Source: JANQPX01 sp965204405 (GTDB lineage: Bacteria > Pseudomonadota > Alphaproteobacteria > Geminicoccales > Geminicoccaceae). Taken from it: a stretch of DNA of 64,000 nucleotides. Both the position numbers and the translations under genes were made by a program. Positions within the stretch are counted from its first letter, which is position 1, and each line of letters starts with the position of its first letter. The notes below the pieces were generated by a model. It did not search any database. It was not told the origin of the DNA and saw only the letters and a program-made list of their open reading frames with translations. Location: contig CBDBEN010000002.1 of the NCBI GenBank assembly GCA_965204405.1, positions 1 to 64,000 of the forward strand, in the 5' to 3' direction. Below are positions 36,217 to 44,964 of this stretch, piece after piece.

Positions 36217-36720
36217 TCACACCCCCGCCTCGAAGGTGAGATCGGCAGGGGAAATCAGGACACCGAATTGTCGACACCAGATGACCACGCTTGGAAAATC
36301 GCCCAGATCAACGCCAGCTGGAATGGGATACTTCTGGCTGCCCTTGAAAGCCCGGAGTCTGCCAAGATCGACGAACATAGTGTTTTCGACATCCCCTGAC
36401 TTTCGGATCGACGTGTTTGGCACGAGATAGACGTGAAAGGCAGGGCCTGGGCCAACCTCGAAGTCCTGCTCAAGAAACACTACGTCGCTGTAGACGGAGA
36501 CTTTACCGCTACCGTAGTGAATTGGATCGGATGGGTTTGCGTGGATGAACTGGCCAGAAGCGACGAGGTCATCTCGTTCAGCCGTCGTCAGCGTCTCCAT
36601 GGCCTCGGGTGGTGGAAACACGAACGGATAGAAAAAGACCGTTGCCACGACCCCAAATGCTGTGCCGCAGATGCCGCCAATCAAAAAAATACCAATCGTC
36701 CGCCACATGGTTTCCGCCAT
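36217..36720 (-). CDS. DM13-domain membrane protein
   Basis: A 167-residue protein with one N-terminal membrane helix (about residues 7-32, IGIFLIGGICGTAFGVVAT) and a DM13 domain outside the membrane. DM13 blocks seen are GQFIHANPSDPIHYGSG, VFLEQDFEVGPGPAFHVYL and FPSVVIWCRQFGVLISPA with the conserved cysteine. DM13 domains are thought to be cytochrome-like electron-transfer modules and in some bacteria accompany surface proteins. First gene of the two-gene unit with the spondin protein. Confidence 0.88.
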   Translation of the reverse strand: MAETMWRTIGIFLIGGICGTAFGVVATVFFYPFVFPPPEAMETLTTAERDDLVASGQFIHANPSDPIHYGSGKVSVYSDVVFLEQDFEVGPGPAFHVYLVPNTSIRKSGDVENTMFVDLGRLRAFKGSQKYPIPAGVDLGDFPSVVIWCRQFGVLISPADLTFEAGV

Positions 36721-37337
36721 CTTGCCGTTGGTGAAACAAGCTCGCTGAATTTCTTTTAGGGCATCGAGTCCGTTTCGAAAATCGGAACATCATCCAGGCA
36801 ACCGAGGCGTAGGTTTTGACAGCTTCTCACGAAAATTTAGACAGTCACCTAGTGTCCGGGTTTGGCACAGTCCTTCCGTTAGCCTTGTGGCCGTTTTCGG
36901 GGGCAGATTGGACAGCACAATTCATGCTTTCAAAAATCGATAAGCGGCATTATGACAATTTTTTTGTAGTGGTTTCAACTAGTTATCAAGTGTTCAGACG
37001 CCGACTCAGGCCAAAGCCAGTAGAGCACCAGTCAGAGACACCCCAATTTCCCGCACCGCGTGAGAGCTTTTACTTGCGCCAAGCGCCGACAAGGCCGCGC
37101 CAGAACCTACCCTCAATGGCCGCTTCGTGGGGTGGTGCGGACCTTTCCGTGCGAGCTTCCTAGAGGCGATTCATGACCCAAAGGAGCCTCAACGAGTGAT
37201 CGTCATTGCGGGCAGAGAGACCCCAATCCTCCCGTTCAGGGCATCGCAGGAAACTCCCTTTCGATGGCGCCCTGCTGTTGTACTATCCTATTCAGGACAG
37301 CCCGATGTGACGACATTGATATGGAGCGAATCCTCTG
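36721..37337. other. Gene-free stretch
   Basis: No gene is supported; the open frame 36816-37163 shows no domain and uneven composition. The stretch probably holds the DM13 operon promoter on the left. Nothing else was recognised. Confidence 0.5.
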
Positions 37338-38552
37338 GTGGATATCCGGCCAATAGACAGCAGCGACCTCGACGCCTTCATGGATCTCATGGAGGTGGCC
37401 TATCTCGACGATTTCGGGGAGGAGCGCCGCAGGCATTATCGCACAATCAACGAGCCCGATCGCAGCTTCGGCGCATTTGATGACGCGCAGTTGGTCGGCA
37501 CGATCTCTGCCTACAGCTTCAATCTGACCGTCCCCGGCCAACGGACCCTACCGATGGCCGGCACCACGGTCGTCGCCGTCCGACCGACGCATCGGCGTCG
37601 GGGAATTCTCCGTCACCTGATCGATACCCATTTCGCCGATGTGCGACGGCGCGGCGAACCCCTTGCGGGGCTATGGGCTTCCGAAGCGCCGATATACGGG
37701 CGTTTCGGCTACGGCTGCGCGGCTGACTTCGTTGCCCTCGAGATTAGGTCGGACCAAGCGGACATTGACGGGCCGATCGACGATCGGCTGGACGTCCGCA
37801 TGGTCGACAAAGCAGCCTTCGAAGACACGGCCAAATCGCTCTATGAAGCCAGACGTTCGGTCGAACCAGGCGCGCTGACCCGAACGGCAAACTGGTGGAC
37901 GGCCCGCCGCCTTCTCGATCTCGATAACGGGCGCGGCGGCGCCAGCTCCTTTCGCTATGCCTTGGTGCGGCGGCAAGGCTCGCCTGTCGGTTATGTGCAG
38001 TATCGGACCAAGGACGTAGCGCGCGACGGCATCGCTGCCGGCGAGATCCGCGTCGCCGAGCTGCTCGCCCTCGACGTCGATGCCGAGCTGGCTCTCTGGC
38101 GGTTCCTGTTCGACATCGATCTGACCGTCATGGTGAAGGCGCCGTTTCGCAGCATGGCGGACCCGCTCTTCCATCGTCTCGTCGATCGCCGCACCGTCAA
38201 AATCTCGACAAGCGACGGCTTGTATCTGCGCCTGATGGATGTTTCGAAGGCCCTGACCGGCCGCCGCTACGCTGAACCAGGCATGCTGACGATCGAGGTC
38301 ACCGATCATAACGATATCGCCGGCGTCTATCGGCTGGAGATCGACGCGCAGGGCGAGGCGAACTGTCGGTGCTGCGAAGCGCCTGCGGAGCTGGCGCTCG
38401 ATGCCAAGACGCTTGCCGCCGCCTATCTCGGCGGCCATCGCATCCGGGACCTGGCCCGGGCAGGCCGAATCATTGGATCGGCAGAGGCCATTGGCCGTGC
38501 CGACATTGTATTTTCAGGACAACAGGCCCCGATCGCTCGCGAGATTTTCTAG
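37338..38552 (+). CDS. Eis-like GNAT acetyltransferase with sterol-carrier domain
   Basis: A 404-residue acetyltransferase of the Eis type. The N-terminal GNAT domain has the acetyl-CoA segment TTVVAVRPTHRRRGILRHL (about residues 77-95) and ASEAPIYGRFGYGCA. A second GNAT-like middle domain follows, then the C-terminal sterol-carrier-like domain (MLTIEVTDHNDIAGVYRLE). The family includes enzymes that acetylate aminoglycosides at several amines, but most members have unknown substrates. The start is GTG 37338. It converges with the methyltransferase gene, 20 bp away. Confidence 0.9.
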   Translation: MDIRPIDSSDLDAFMDLMEVAYLDDFGEERRRHYRTINEPDRSFGAFDDAQLVGTISAYSFNLTVPGQRTLPMAGTTVVAVRPTHRRRGILRHLIDTHFADVRRRGEPLAGLWASEAPIYGRFGYGCAADFVALEIRSDQADIDGPIDDRLDVRMVDKAAFEDTAKSLYEARRSVEPGALTRTANWWTARRLLDLDNGRGGASSFRYALVRRQGSPVGYVQYRTKDVARDGIAAGEIRVAELLALDVDAELALWRFLFDIDLTVMVKAPFRSMADPLFHRLVDRRTVKISTSDGLYLRLMDVSKALTGRRYAEPGMLTIEVTDHNDIAGVYRLEIDAQGEANCRCCEAPAELALDAKTLAAAYLGGHRIRDLARAGRIIGSAEAIGRADIVFSGQQAPIAREIF

Positions 38553-38571
38553 CGGCGATACATCGCCATCA

Positions 38572-39315
38572 TCACCGTTTCAGAGACATGATGATCTCTC
38601 GACTAGATGCTGAAAGAGGTGAACGATCCCAATCGCCCCAGCAACAGTCGAGTTCCAGGCCTGATTGCTGCGCAAGCCGGACAGTTTCTTGCACTCCGCA
38701 AAACCGAAGGGTGCTCTTGGACAGGAGCAGCGGCCCCTCATTTCCTATCCGGTAGGTCGTCTCGAACGTGACCAAGCGCCCGTTTTCCTGGAGCACTTTA
38801 TGGAACATTTCAAACGGCTGACCGTCAGGCGTCGTCCCAATTTGGCGTGAGGGCTCAGGCTCCCACCGGAGCCAAGGCCGCACGGCAGGATTGCGTGTCT
38901 CAAAAACAAACCGGCCGCCTTGCCTCAAGAGCCTCGCCACACATTGAAATGCCGCAAGAATATCATGATCATCGAGCAGGCACTGAAACGCATGACCGGT
39001 CATGTAGATCAGATCGAAATCATCCTTGGACCTGAAATCCTGCAGCGTCGAACAACGCCAGTCGACATCGTGCTCACCTTCCCGTCGCATGGCGACATCA
39101 AGCATCGCCTGTGCTGGATCGATGCCGACGACATCATGACCTTTCTTGCTGAAAGCCACCGTAAGCATCCCGGTCCCGCACCCGGCATCGAGGATGCGTT
39201 CATGTGCTCTGCGTGGCAATGACAGATAGAAGTCTCGACCGTCGCTCCAGCCGTTTAGCCCATCATAGAGCGCTACGAGAACGGGGTCAGCATAGCTAGC
39301 GTCGATCATCGACAT
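38572..39315 (-). CDS. Class I SAM-dependent methyltransferase
   Basis: A 247-residue methyltransferase. Motif I is RILDAGCGTGMLTVAFSKKG (about residue 41), motif II is VVGIDPAQAMLDVA, and motif III region is FDLIYMTGHAFQCLLDD. The C-terminal half has a beta-rich insertion as in small-molecule methyltransferases of the Methyltransf_25/11 groups. No substrate can be inferred. The gene is convergent with the Eis-like acetyltransferase gene. Confidence 0.9.
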   Translation of the reverse strand: MSMIDASYADPVLVALYDGLNGWSDGRDFYLSLPRRAHERILDAGCGTGMLTVAFSKKGHDVVGIDPAQAMLDVAMRREGEHDVDWRCSTLQDFRSKDDFDLIYMTGHAFQCLLDDHDILAAFQCVARLLRQGGRFVFETRNPAVRPWLRWEPEPSRQIGTTPDGQPFEMFHKVLQENGRLVTFETTYRIGNEGPLLLSKSTLRFCGVQETVRLAQQSGLELDCCWGDWDRSPLSASSREIIMSLKR

Positions 39316-39741
39316 AGGCTAGCTGTTCGGCACTGGACAGGAAAGCTCGTCAAGCCGTTGCGAATGGCAATTCTTGGCACACAGGTGAGCGGGACACAGG
39401 CTCGGCTAGCGGAGGAAACCGGCGGAGAGCAGGCGCTACGGGGCAGTTTCGCCTGTTGTGTCTGGAGCTGCTGGGCGAAGCTGACCTGCCTGAACGAGCG
39501 CGGGAAGGCAAGGCCTGATCCAACCCGGTCATGGAACCTCTAAGGCTCTTTCAGAACTCGACAGAGGCTTAGCGCCTTGTGTGTTGGACTAGATTTGAGT
39601 TAGGCAATCGAGTAGTAGCTGATGCTTGAGGCTCGATTCTCTTGCCTTTGAACTCTGTTCATCGTCAGCTAACGAGCAAGCCGGGCAAAGATAGCGTTGC
39701 AGCTTTTGCGATGCGAACTGGCGAAAAAGCAGGCCACGCCG
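39316..39741. other. Gene-free stretch with weak repeat E
   Basis: No gene is supported. Bases 39371-39420 resemble 45037-45088 (about 75 percent by eye, core ggctagcgg), another dispersed relic. The rest may contain the promoter of the HupE cassette. Confidence 0.4.
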
Positions 39742-40095
39742 ATGGGACGACTGAGAACGCAAGCGAGAAAATTTTTTGTTGGGCTACTCTGCTTCTCGCT
39801 TGTGGTCTGGACTGTCGCGCCGGTGGCAACGCACGCTCCGAAAGCGCTTCAAACGATCAATGATCATCTGGAATTGATTGCCGATCACGGCCATTCCCAT
39901 GGCTTCGAGGAAGATCTGTTCTGGGCCTTGCATGGCCATAGCCATGATGTCACCGATCATGACCACAGCCAAATCGTGCTCTCGGCAAGCATCCGAGTAG
40001 GCGGACTGTACGTGGCCAAAGACAAATGGCGTCTCCGCGCCTCGCGCGGTGACCCTTTCCGCGACTTTAGGATCGATCGACCTCCACGGGCATGA
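39742..40095 (+). CDS. Small histidine-rich membrane or exported protein of the HupE cassette
   Basis: A 117-residue protein with one N-terminal hydrophobic segment (FVGLLCFSLVVWTVAPVA), probably a signal peptide or anchor. Behind it is a histidine/aspartate-rich stretch (DHGHSHGFEEDLFWALHGH followed by SHDVTDHDHS) with about eleven histidines, typical of transition-metal binding. Its stop is 57 bp before hupE, and the three downstream genes follow on the same strand, so it is read as a periplasmic metal-handling partner of the HupE protein. ATG 39742 was preferred to an earlier start because the sequence before it is not signal-like. Confidence 0.72.
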   Translation: MGRLRTQARKFFVGLLCFSLVVWTVAPVATHAPKALQTINDHLELIADHGHSHGFEEDLFWALHGHSHDVTDHDHSQIVLSASIRVGGLYVAKDKWRLRASRGDPFRDFRIDRPPRA

Positions 40096-40151
40096 TCGGC
40101 GTCGCTCCGCGCGGCCTTCTCGATCAAACATATGCTCAACGGAGATCCTTC

Positions 40152-40880
40152 ATGACCTCATGTTCTTGGGGCATCGGGGCGCTGGCGTCTCGCCAGACCG
40201 TGGCCCTGAGCTTTGTGGTGCTGGCGACGTACCTGACCGCCACCACCCAGGCCCTGGCCCACAACGTCACCCCCGGTGACGCGGGCTATATCCAGGAAAT
40301 CTGGGGGGTGCACATCATCCCCTTCATGTATCTCGGCGCCAAACACATGGTGACCGGATACGACCACATCCTGTTCCTCTTCGGCGTCGTCTTCTTCCTG
40401 TACCGGATGAAGGACGTCGCCATTTACGTCAGCATCTTCGCGTTTGGCCATTCGGTGACGATGCTGGCCGGCGTCTGGTTCGGCTGGGGCGTCAACGCCT
40501 ATATCGTCGATGCCATCATCGGCCTTTCGGTCGTCTACAAGGCGCTCGACAATCTCGGCGCGTATCAGCGCTGGTTCGGGGTTCAACCCGACACCAAGGC
40601 GGCAACGCTGATCTTCGGGCTGTTCCACGGCACGGGCCTCGCCACCAAGATCCTCGATTACCAGATCGCCGAGGAAGGTCTGTTAGCGAACCTTCTCGCC
40701 TTCAACGTCGGTGTCGAGATCGGCCAGATCCTGGCGCTTGCGGTCATCCTGATCGTCATGGGGTACTGGCGGAAGTCCTCGGGCTTCTTCCGCCAGGCTT
40801 ACACCGCCAACGTCGTCATGATGTCCCTGGGCTTCATGCTCATGGGCTACCAGATCACCGGCTACGTCGTGGCCGCGTAA
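40152..40880 (+). CDS. HupE/UreJ-family metal transporter
   Basis: A 242-residue inner-membrane protein of the HupE/UreJ family, whose members move nickel or related metals. The signal/first helix ends near ALAHNV. The core has HIIPFMYLGAKHMVTGYDHI with histidines in and next to the membrane, HSVTMLAGVWFGWG, GLFHGTGLATKI and a final helix MMSLGFMLMGYQITG; six to seven helices in all. ATG 40152 has ggag seven bases upstream. No urease or hydrogenase genes are nearby, so the metal remains open (Ni, Co or other). Confidence 0.88.
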   Translation: MTSCSWGIGALASRQTVALSFVVLATYLTATTQALAHNVTPGDAGYIQEIWGVHIIPFMYLGAKHMVTGYDHILFLFGVVFFLYRMKDVAIYVSIFAFGHSVTMLAGVWFGWGVNAYIVDAIIGLSVVYKALDNLGAYQRWFGVQPDTKAATLIFGLFHGTGLATKILDYQIAEEGLLANLLAFNVGVEIGQILALAVILIVMGYWRKSSGFFRQAYTANVVMMSLGFMLMGYQITGYVVAA

Positions 40881-40896
40881 CCTTTTGGAGAGAAAC

Positions 40897-41508
40897 ATGT
40901 TCAACGCAGAAAAGCCGAGCCTTGAGGAGCTGCCAAGCTCCGCCCAGCTCCTGAGGTCCACGGTCATCGCGGCCGCCGGCGCGGTCGTCATCCTCGCCAC
41001 CGTCATTCTGCCCGCGGAATACGGCATCGACCCCACCGGCGCCGGCCGCGTACTCGGCCTGGCTGAGATGGGCGAGATTAAGCAGGAGCTGGCCGACGAG
41101 GCTGAACAGGACAGCCTTATCCATGGCGATCAAAGCTCTGGTCTGATCGAGGATGTCTTGGGCCTGTTCGTCGGTACGGCCCACGCCCAGGATGCCTGGA
41201 AAGACACCGTGACCTTCACGCTGGCCCCCGGCGAATACACGGAGGTGAAACTCAACATGGATAAAAGCGACACCGCCGAATACGCCTGGACTGCAGAAGG
41301 AGGACGGATCAACTTCGACCTCCATGCCCATGGGAGCGGCCAGTCCATCGACTACGAAAAGGGCCGGGGGAAAACATCTGGCGATGGCAGTTTCGAGGCC
41401 CCGTTTGCCGGCGAGCACGGCTGGTTCTGGCGCAATCGCGACGAGGCGGACGTCACGATTACGCTTCAGCTCAAAGGCACCTATCGCGCGCTAAATCAAA
41501 GCCTGTAA
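40897..41508 (+). CDS. Single-helix anchored periplasmic protein of the HupE cassette
   Basis: A 203-residue protein with one membrane helix near the N-terminus (STVIAAAGAVVILATVILPA) and a periplasmic domain. A helical linker (EIKQELADEAEQDSL) leads to a beta-rich C-terminal domain (KDTVTFTLAPGEYTEVKLN, FDLHAHGSG, HGWFWRNRD) that resembles annotated 'transmembrane anchor' proteins beside hupE genes. The start has ggagag seven bases upstream and lies 16 bp after the hupE stop, so they are co-transcribed. Histidines in DLHAHG and EHGW could bind metal; this is inference. Confidence 0.8.
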   Translation: MFNAEKPSLEELPSSAQLLRSTVIAAAGAVVILATVILPAEYGIDPTGAGRVLGLAEMGEIKQELADEAEQDSLIHGDQSSGLIEDVLGLFVGTAHAQDAWKDTVTFTLAPGEYTEVKLNMDKSDTAEYAWTAEGGRINFDLHAHGSGQSIDYEKGRGKTSGDGSFEAPFAGEHGWFWRNRDEADVTITLQLKGTYRALNQSL

Positions 41509-41601
41509 GATCCTGCCCTGCACGCGCGCTGAGCGCGTGCAGAGTTACAGATGGCAGGCTGCTCTGCATACACACTCGGTCGAGGGTGGAGGGTTTTCTA
41601 G

Positions 41602-42021
41602 GTGGAGGGTGTGATCGCATTGGCCGCCTCGGCCTTTCTCGCTGCGACCCTGCTACCTGCTTCCTCGGAGGCCTTGCTCGCTGGATTGGTCGTCGCCGAG
41701 GCGGCGCCTGTCGCGCTTTTGCTGGCTGTCGCCAGTGCCTTCAACACCGCAGGCTCCTGCGTCAACTGGCTGCTGGGACGCGCCGCCGAACGCTGCAAGG
41801 ACCAATACTGGTTTCCTGTCAGCGCTGACAGCCTCCAGCGTGCACAGGTCTGGTACGGTCGCTACGGGGTTTGGTCGCTGCTCGCATCCTGGGTGCCCAT
41901 TGTCGGCGATCCGCTTACCATCGCCGCTGGCGTCATGCGCACGCCGATCACGATCTTCTTGCCGTTGGTCGCGTTTGCCAAGACTGCGCGCTACGCCATC
42001 ATCGTTTGGTTTCTACTCTGA
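41602..42021 (+). CDS. YqaA-family (DedA-like) small membrane protein
   Basis: A 139-residue inner-membrane protein. Helices cover about residues 2-30, 32-55, and 105-138. It holds the DedA/YqaA signature FNTAGSCVNWLLGRAAE and RYGVWSLLASWVPIVGDPLT. The start is GTG (41602), with ggaggg upstream. DedA-type proteins are lipid transport or membrane-homeostasis factors. It follows the anchored protein of the HupE cassette by 93 bp on the same strand, so it may belong to the same unit. Confidence 0.83.
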   Translation: MEGVIALAASAFLAATLLPASSEALLAGLVVAEAAPVALLLAVASAFNTAGSCVNWLLGRAAERCKDQYWFPVSADSLQRAQVWYGRYGVWSLLASWVPIVGDPLTIAAGVMRTPITIFLPLVAFAKTARYAIIVWFLL

Positions 42022-42452
42022 GAGCCTGCTCAGCTCTCAGTTCGGTTTCGCGAGATGATTGAAGATGCACACTCTTGAATAGGAAAGAACCCTTACTACG
42101 ACCGCGTCATGAAGCTCATTTCTTCCAAAGGTGTTGTCGGTTCGAATGGCAGGAGTTGGCACGGACCGCCATCAAGCAAACGCCGGCTGTAGCGACCGAA
42201 GCTGCTGAGAAAAGCGGCCGCAAGCGCGGGGGCTTCATTGAAATGGCTGCTTTACGGCGCACAGCCCGCACTGCGAGCCGGATCTCCAATGCGTAAACCT
42301 GACCCATTTCTGCCGGAAGGCTTGGATTGGCCATTGCTGGACAAATCATTGGCTCAAGAGATTAGTTGCATTGTTGCACTCAGTTAATTGCTCGATCGGA
42401 CGGGACGTGAGAGAGAAGATCAACAAAAGCAGAAACTCATTTGGAGGCCCCC
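42022..42452. other. Gene-free stretch
   Basis: No gene is supported. A fragment near 42297 (acctgacccatttctgcc) resembles the dispersed tgaccc-type relics seen elsewhere in the window. Confidence 0.45.
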
Positions 42453-42992
42453 ATGCCGCGCGACCTGAAGGAAATGACAGCGGAACGGCTTCGGATACTA
42501 ATTGGCAATCACGAGCGATTGGGAAGAACGGACGAATCGCAATACATCGACGCCAAGGACGAACTGGATAAGCGTCTCAGCCAGGGACTCAATTTTCAGA
42601 CCTCGCTACGGATCATCTCCTCAGCTGCGAGGGAGGGGCGCTTCCTAAGCTATAAAGATCTTGCGGATGCTAGCGGGGTCGAATGGGGAAAGGCTCATTA
42701 TGCCATCGGCGATCATCTCTGGAGGCTGGTCGACTATGCACATCTTCATGGTTGGCCCATGTTGAGCGCCATTGTCGTGAACAAGCCCAACGTCGGAACT
42801 GGGCGGATGGAACCCGATACCCTGAAAGGTTTTATCTCAGCAGCAAAAGAGCTTGGACACGACGATATCGTCGACGACGAGGAGTTCATGCGGATGCAGC
42901 AAAGACAGGTTTTTGCATGGGCGCAAGCGCGGGCTACGGACGACGTCGAGCTAGGCGCAAAGCCGAACCATGATGGCTGTGAGACCAACTGA
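42453..42992 (+). CDS. Conserved hypothetical protein with HTH-like domain
   Basis: A 179-residue soluble protein. ATG 42453 follows ggagg with five-base spacing. A helical N-terminus (DLKEMTAERLRILIGNHE) leads to FLSYKDLADASGVEWGKAHY and HGWPMLSAIVVNK. The order 'make a pair, test the helix, then P-x-L-S-A-I-V-V-N' resembles the DNA-binding domain of alkyltransferase-like proteins; this is a shape match only. It ends with PDTLKGFISAAKELGHDD and a charged tail. It is convergent with the SIR2 gene, 200 bp apart. Function unknown. Confidence 0.6.
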   Translation: MPRDLKEMTAERLRILIGNHERLGRTDESQYIDAKDELDKRLSQGLNFQTSLRIISSAAREGRFLSYKDLADASGVEWGKAHYAIGDHLWRLVDYAHLHGWPMLSAIVVNKPNVGTGRMEPDTLKGFISAAKELGHDDIVDDEEFMRMQQRQVFAWAQARATDDVELGAKPNHDGCETN

Positions 42993-43191
42993 TGAACTAC
43001 AGCTTTCCCGACCCAGCAGCAGATATCCCGGAACTTCAGCCTTCCGAGCATTTGTGACCCAGACCGGCCTCAAAGCCGACCGCCTTCGCTAGAGCGACAA
43101 CGCTTTGATCGGTTGGTCTGGAGATGAAAATGCGTGGTGTTCGCTGGGGCTTGACGGGCAGTGGTTTTGCTGAGAACCGCGATGGGGACCG

Positions 43192-44964
43192 TTACCACAT
43201 CTCTCGGGCAACTCTGTCTAGCATCGGCGCCGCCTTGAGAGTTGCATTTTTCAGCCTGTCGATAGAGCCGCCAAACAAGCCCTGATCAAGTGGTGGCCAT
43301 CCACGCGTTCCGTTCAAAACGTTCTGCACTTCTTGGGCAAACCACGGTTCATGTGATCGTCGCATTTTTCTCCAGGCGAATGAGCCGAAAGGTGCCCAGA
43401 GACCATCACGTCCTAATTGAAGCTGAGCATCCACGTGAAGCAGGCACCAAAGATATTCAAAGTCGTCGAAGACATGCTCCAGCTGAGACGCTCCTGTTAC
43501 CATGTTGGCAAACGGCTCGTGCAGGAGCTCCAAGATATGATCACTCATGGGCGTGAGACGCTTCTCCATGCCCGGAATGAACAATCGAGCATGATCCCGC
43601 TTCATGACGCTTTGAGCATAGAGTCTCGCAGGGGCAGGTACGCATTTCTCCGGATCATCTTTGACGACGATGGATCGGGATGCAATTTCGCGGAGAACGG
43701 AATAGTTTTCGGATGCGACTGCAGCAACCCCTGCTGCATAAACCATCAACAATGACGAATATTGCTGGAGGTCTATCAACACAACCTTGCCGGTCCTCGA
43801 ATACGGCGTCTCTGTAAGAACCACGCTGAAGGCGTCAAAGAATGCCCTGGCTTGCCGATCAGTTGCGTGAAAGGCTCCACTGGCAAAGATGTGGAGCATC
43901 TTTTCGTTGACTGCTTCGACGCGACGCATCAATCCAGCCATGGCCTCTGGCGCTATCTCCTCGCTCCAAGCTTCAGAGAACGCAAGCTTGGTCGAAGACG
44001 ACGCTTCTCTTGCTTCGGACATCAGAAAGTCACGAAGCTGAATTCGATGCCGATCCTCGCTGAGATATCGCTTCAGCGTCGCCACTGCAGCCTGTGTACT
44101 CATCGGATGGGGGCGGTCAAACTCCTCCAGCGCCTCGACCTTCTCAAGCAGCGATGAGAAGAAAGGGTCGGCACCCTCAATCTTGACGAACTGGGCTCGG
44201 TGGAAGGCGACCAGATCCTTTGCCTCCCCGTTGGGCTCGGAGAGCCCAGTCCAGTACATCGGATAGCGGCGCGATTTGCATCGCATCAGCGCGTTGCGCA
44301 GAGCGACGTCCCAGTCAGCCGACCAGCCGCACACGATCAACCCATACTCGTCAAAGACCTGATCAAGCAGCCGATCCGTGGTCTCGTCGTACTTTGCCAG
44401 CGCCTCTGGCGAGTTCTTGATGCGTTGATCAAGGTAGTCGCCATGCACCTTGATGACGGTGCAGTTCGAGTGGGCCAGTGGTGACGCGCCACGCACTGCA
44501 TCCGGCGAGGAGATCACGATCGGCTTGATGCCCTCCGCCTCGATCGCGGTCTCCAGCAGGCGGTCGAAGTTGGTGGTGACAATGACGCGGACGTGGCCGC
44601 TGGCGATCAGCCGGGCAATCGCCTTGTGACCTTCAGTCGGAAGCTTCTTGCCGTCCTCGCGTTCGTCTTCGGATGGCTCGAAATACCGTCGCAGAAGCTG
44701 CTGCTGGGCTGCTGAAGTCGGCGCGATCTCGCCCAGCAGGTCCGAGTAGTCGGGCTCCTTTCCGAACTTCTCCTCATACCACGCAGCCTCGTCGCCATCG
44801 AAGCTCTCTTTCTCGATGTGAGCGAGCTTCCTCACCAAGTCGAGCGTGACCTCCCAGCCCGTCGGGATGCCGGCGGTTCGCGAGATGCCAGAGCCAACCA
44901 GCAGCGCATAGGTGCCCTTCTGGGCTTGAATGTTGAATGAGAGACTGAGGATGGGGTCAATCAT
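43192..44964 (-). CDS. SIR2-domain protein, probable NAD-degrading defence effector
   Basis: A 590-residue protein with an N-terminal SIR2-like domain (SIR2_2 type): GSGISRTAGIPTG (residues 24-36, NAD loop), TTNFD (130-134), KVHGD (172-176, with the catalytic-type histidine 174) and YGLIVCGWSADWD. The C-terminal 300 residues (after about 290) are mostly helical and match nothing I recognise. In known anti-phage systems SIR2 domains deplete NAD on infection, often with a sensor domain in the same chain; here the C-terminal part could be that sensor. No HerA, Argonaute or TIR partner gene is adjacent. It stands alone, flanked by IS relics. Confidence 0.8.
   Translation of the reverse strand: MIDPILSLSFNIQAQKGTYALLVGSGISRTAGIPTGWEVTLDLVRKLAHIEKESFDGDEAAWYEEKFGKEPDYSDLLGEIAPTSAAQQQLLRRYFEPSEDEREDGKKLPTEGHKAIARLIASGHVRVIVTTNFDRLLETAIEAEGIKPIVISSPDAVRGASPLAHSNCTVIKVHGDYLDQRIKNSPEALAKYDETTDRLLDQVFDEYGLIVCGWSADWDVALRNALMRCKSRRYPMYWTGLSEPNGEAKDLVAFHRAQFVKIEGADPFFSSLLEKVEALEEFDRPHPMSTQAAVATLKRYLSEDRHRIQLRDFLMSEAREASSSTKLAFSEAWSEEIAPEAMAGLMRRVEAVNEKMLHIFASGAFHATDRQARAFFDAFSVVLTETPYSRTGKVVLIDLQQYSSLLMVYAAGVAAVASENYSVLREIASRSIVVKDDPEKCVPAPARLYAQSVMKRDHARLFIPGMEKRLTPMSDHILELLHEPFANMVTGASQLEHVFDDFEYLWCLLHVDAQLQLGRDGLWAPFGSFAWRKMRRSHEPWFAQEVQNVLNGTRGWPPLDQGLFGGSIDRLKNATLKAAPMLDRVAREMW

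Noticed and set aside
36816..37163. 115-codon plus-strand open frame
   Set aside because: No ribosome site, domain or consistent coding pattern.
37671..38438. 255-codon minus-strand frame
   Set aside because: Antisense to the Eis-like acetyltransferase; composition-driven.
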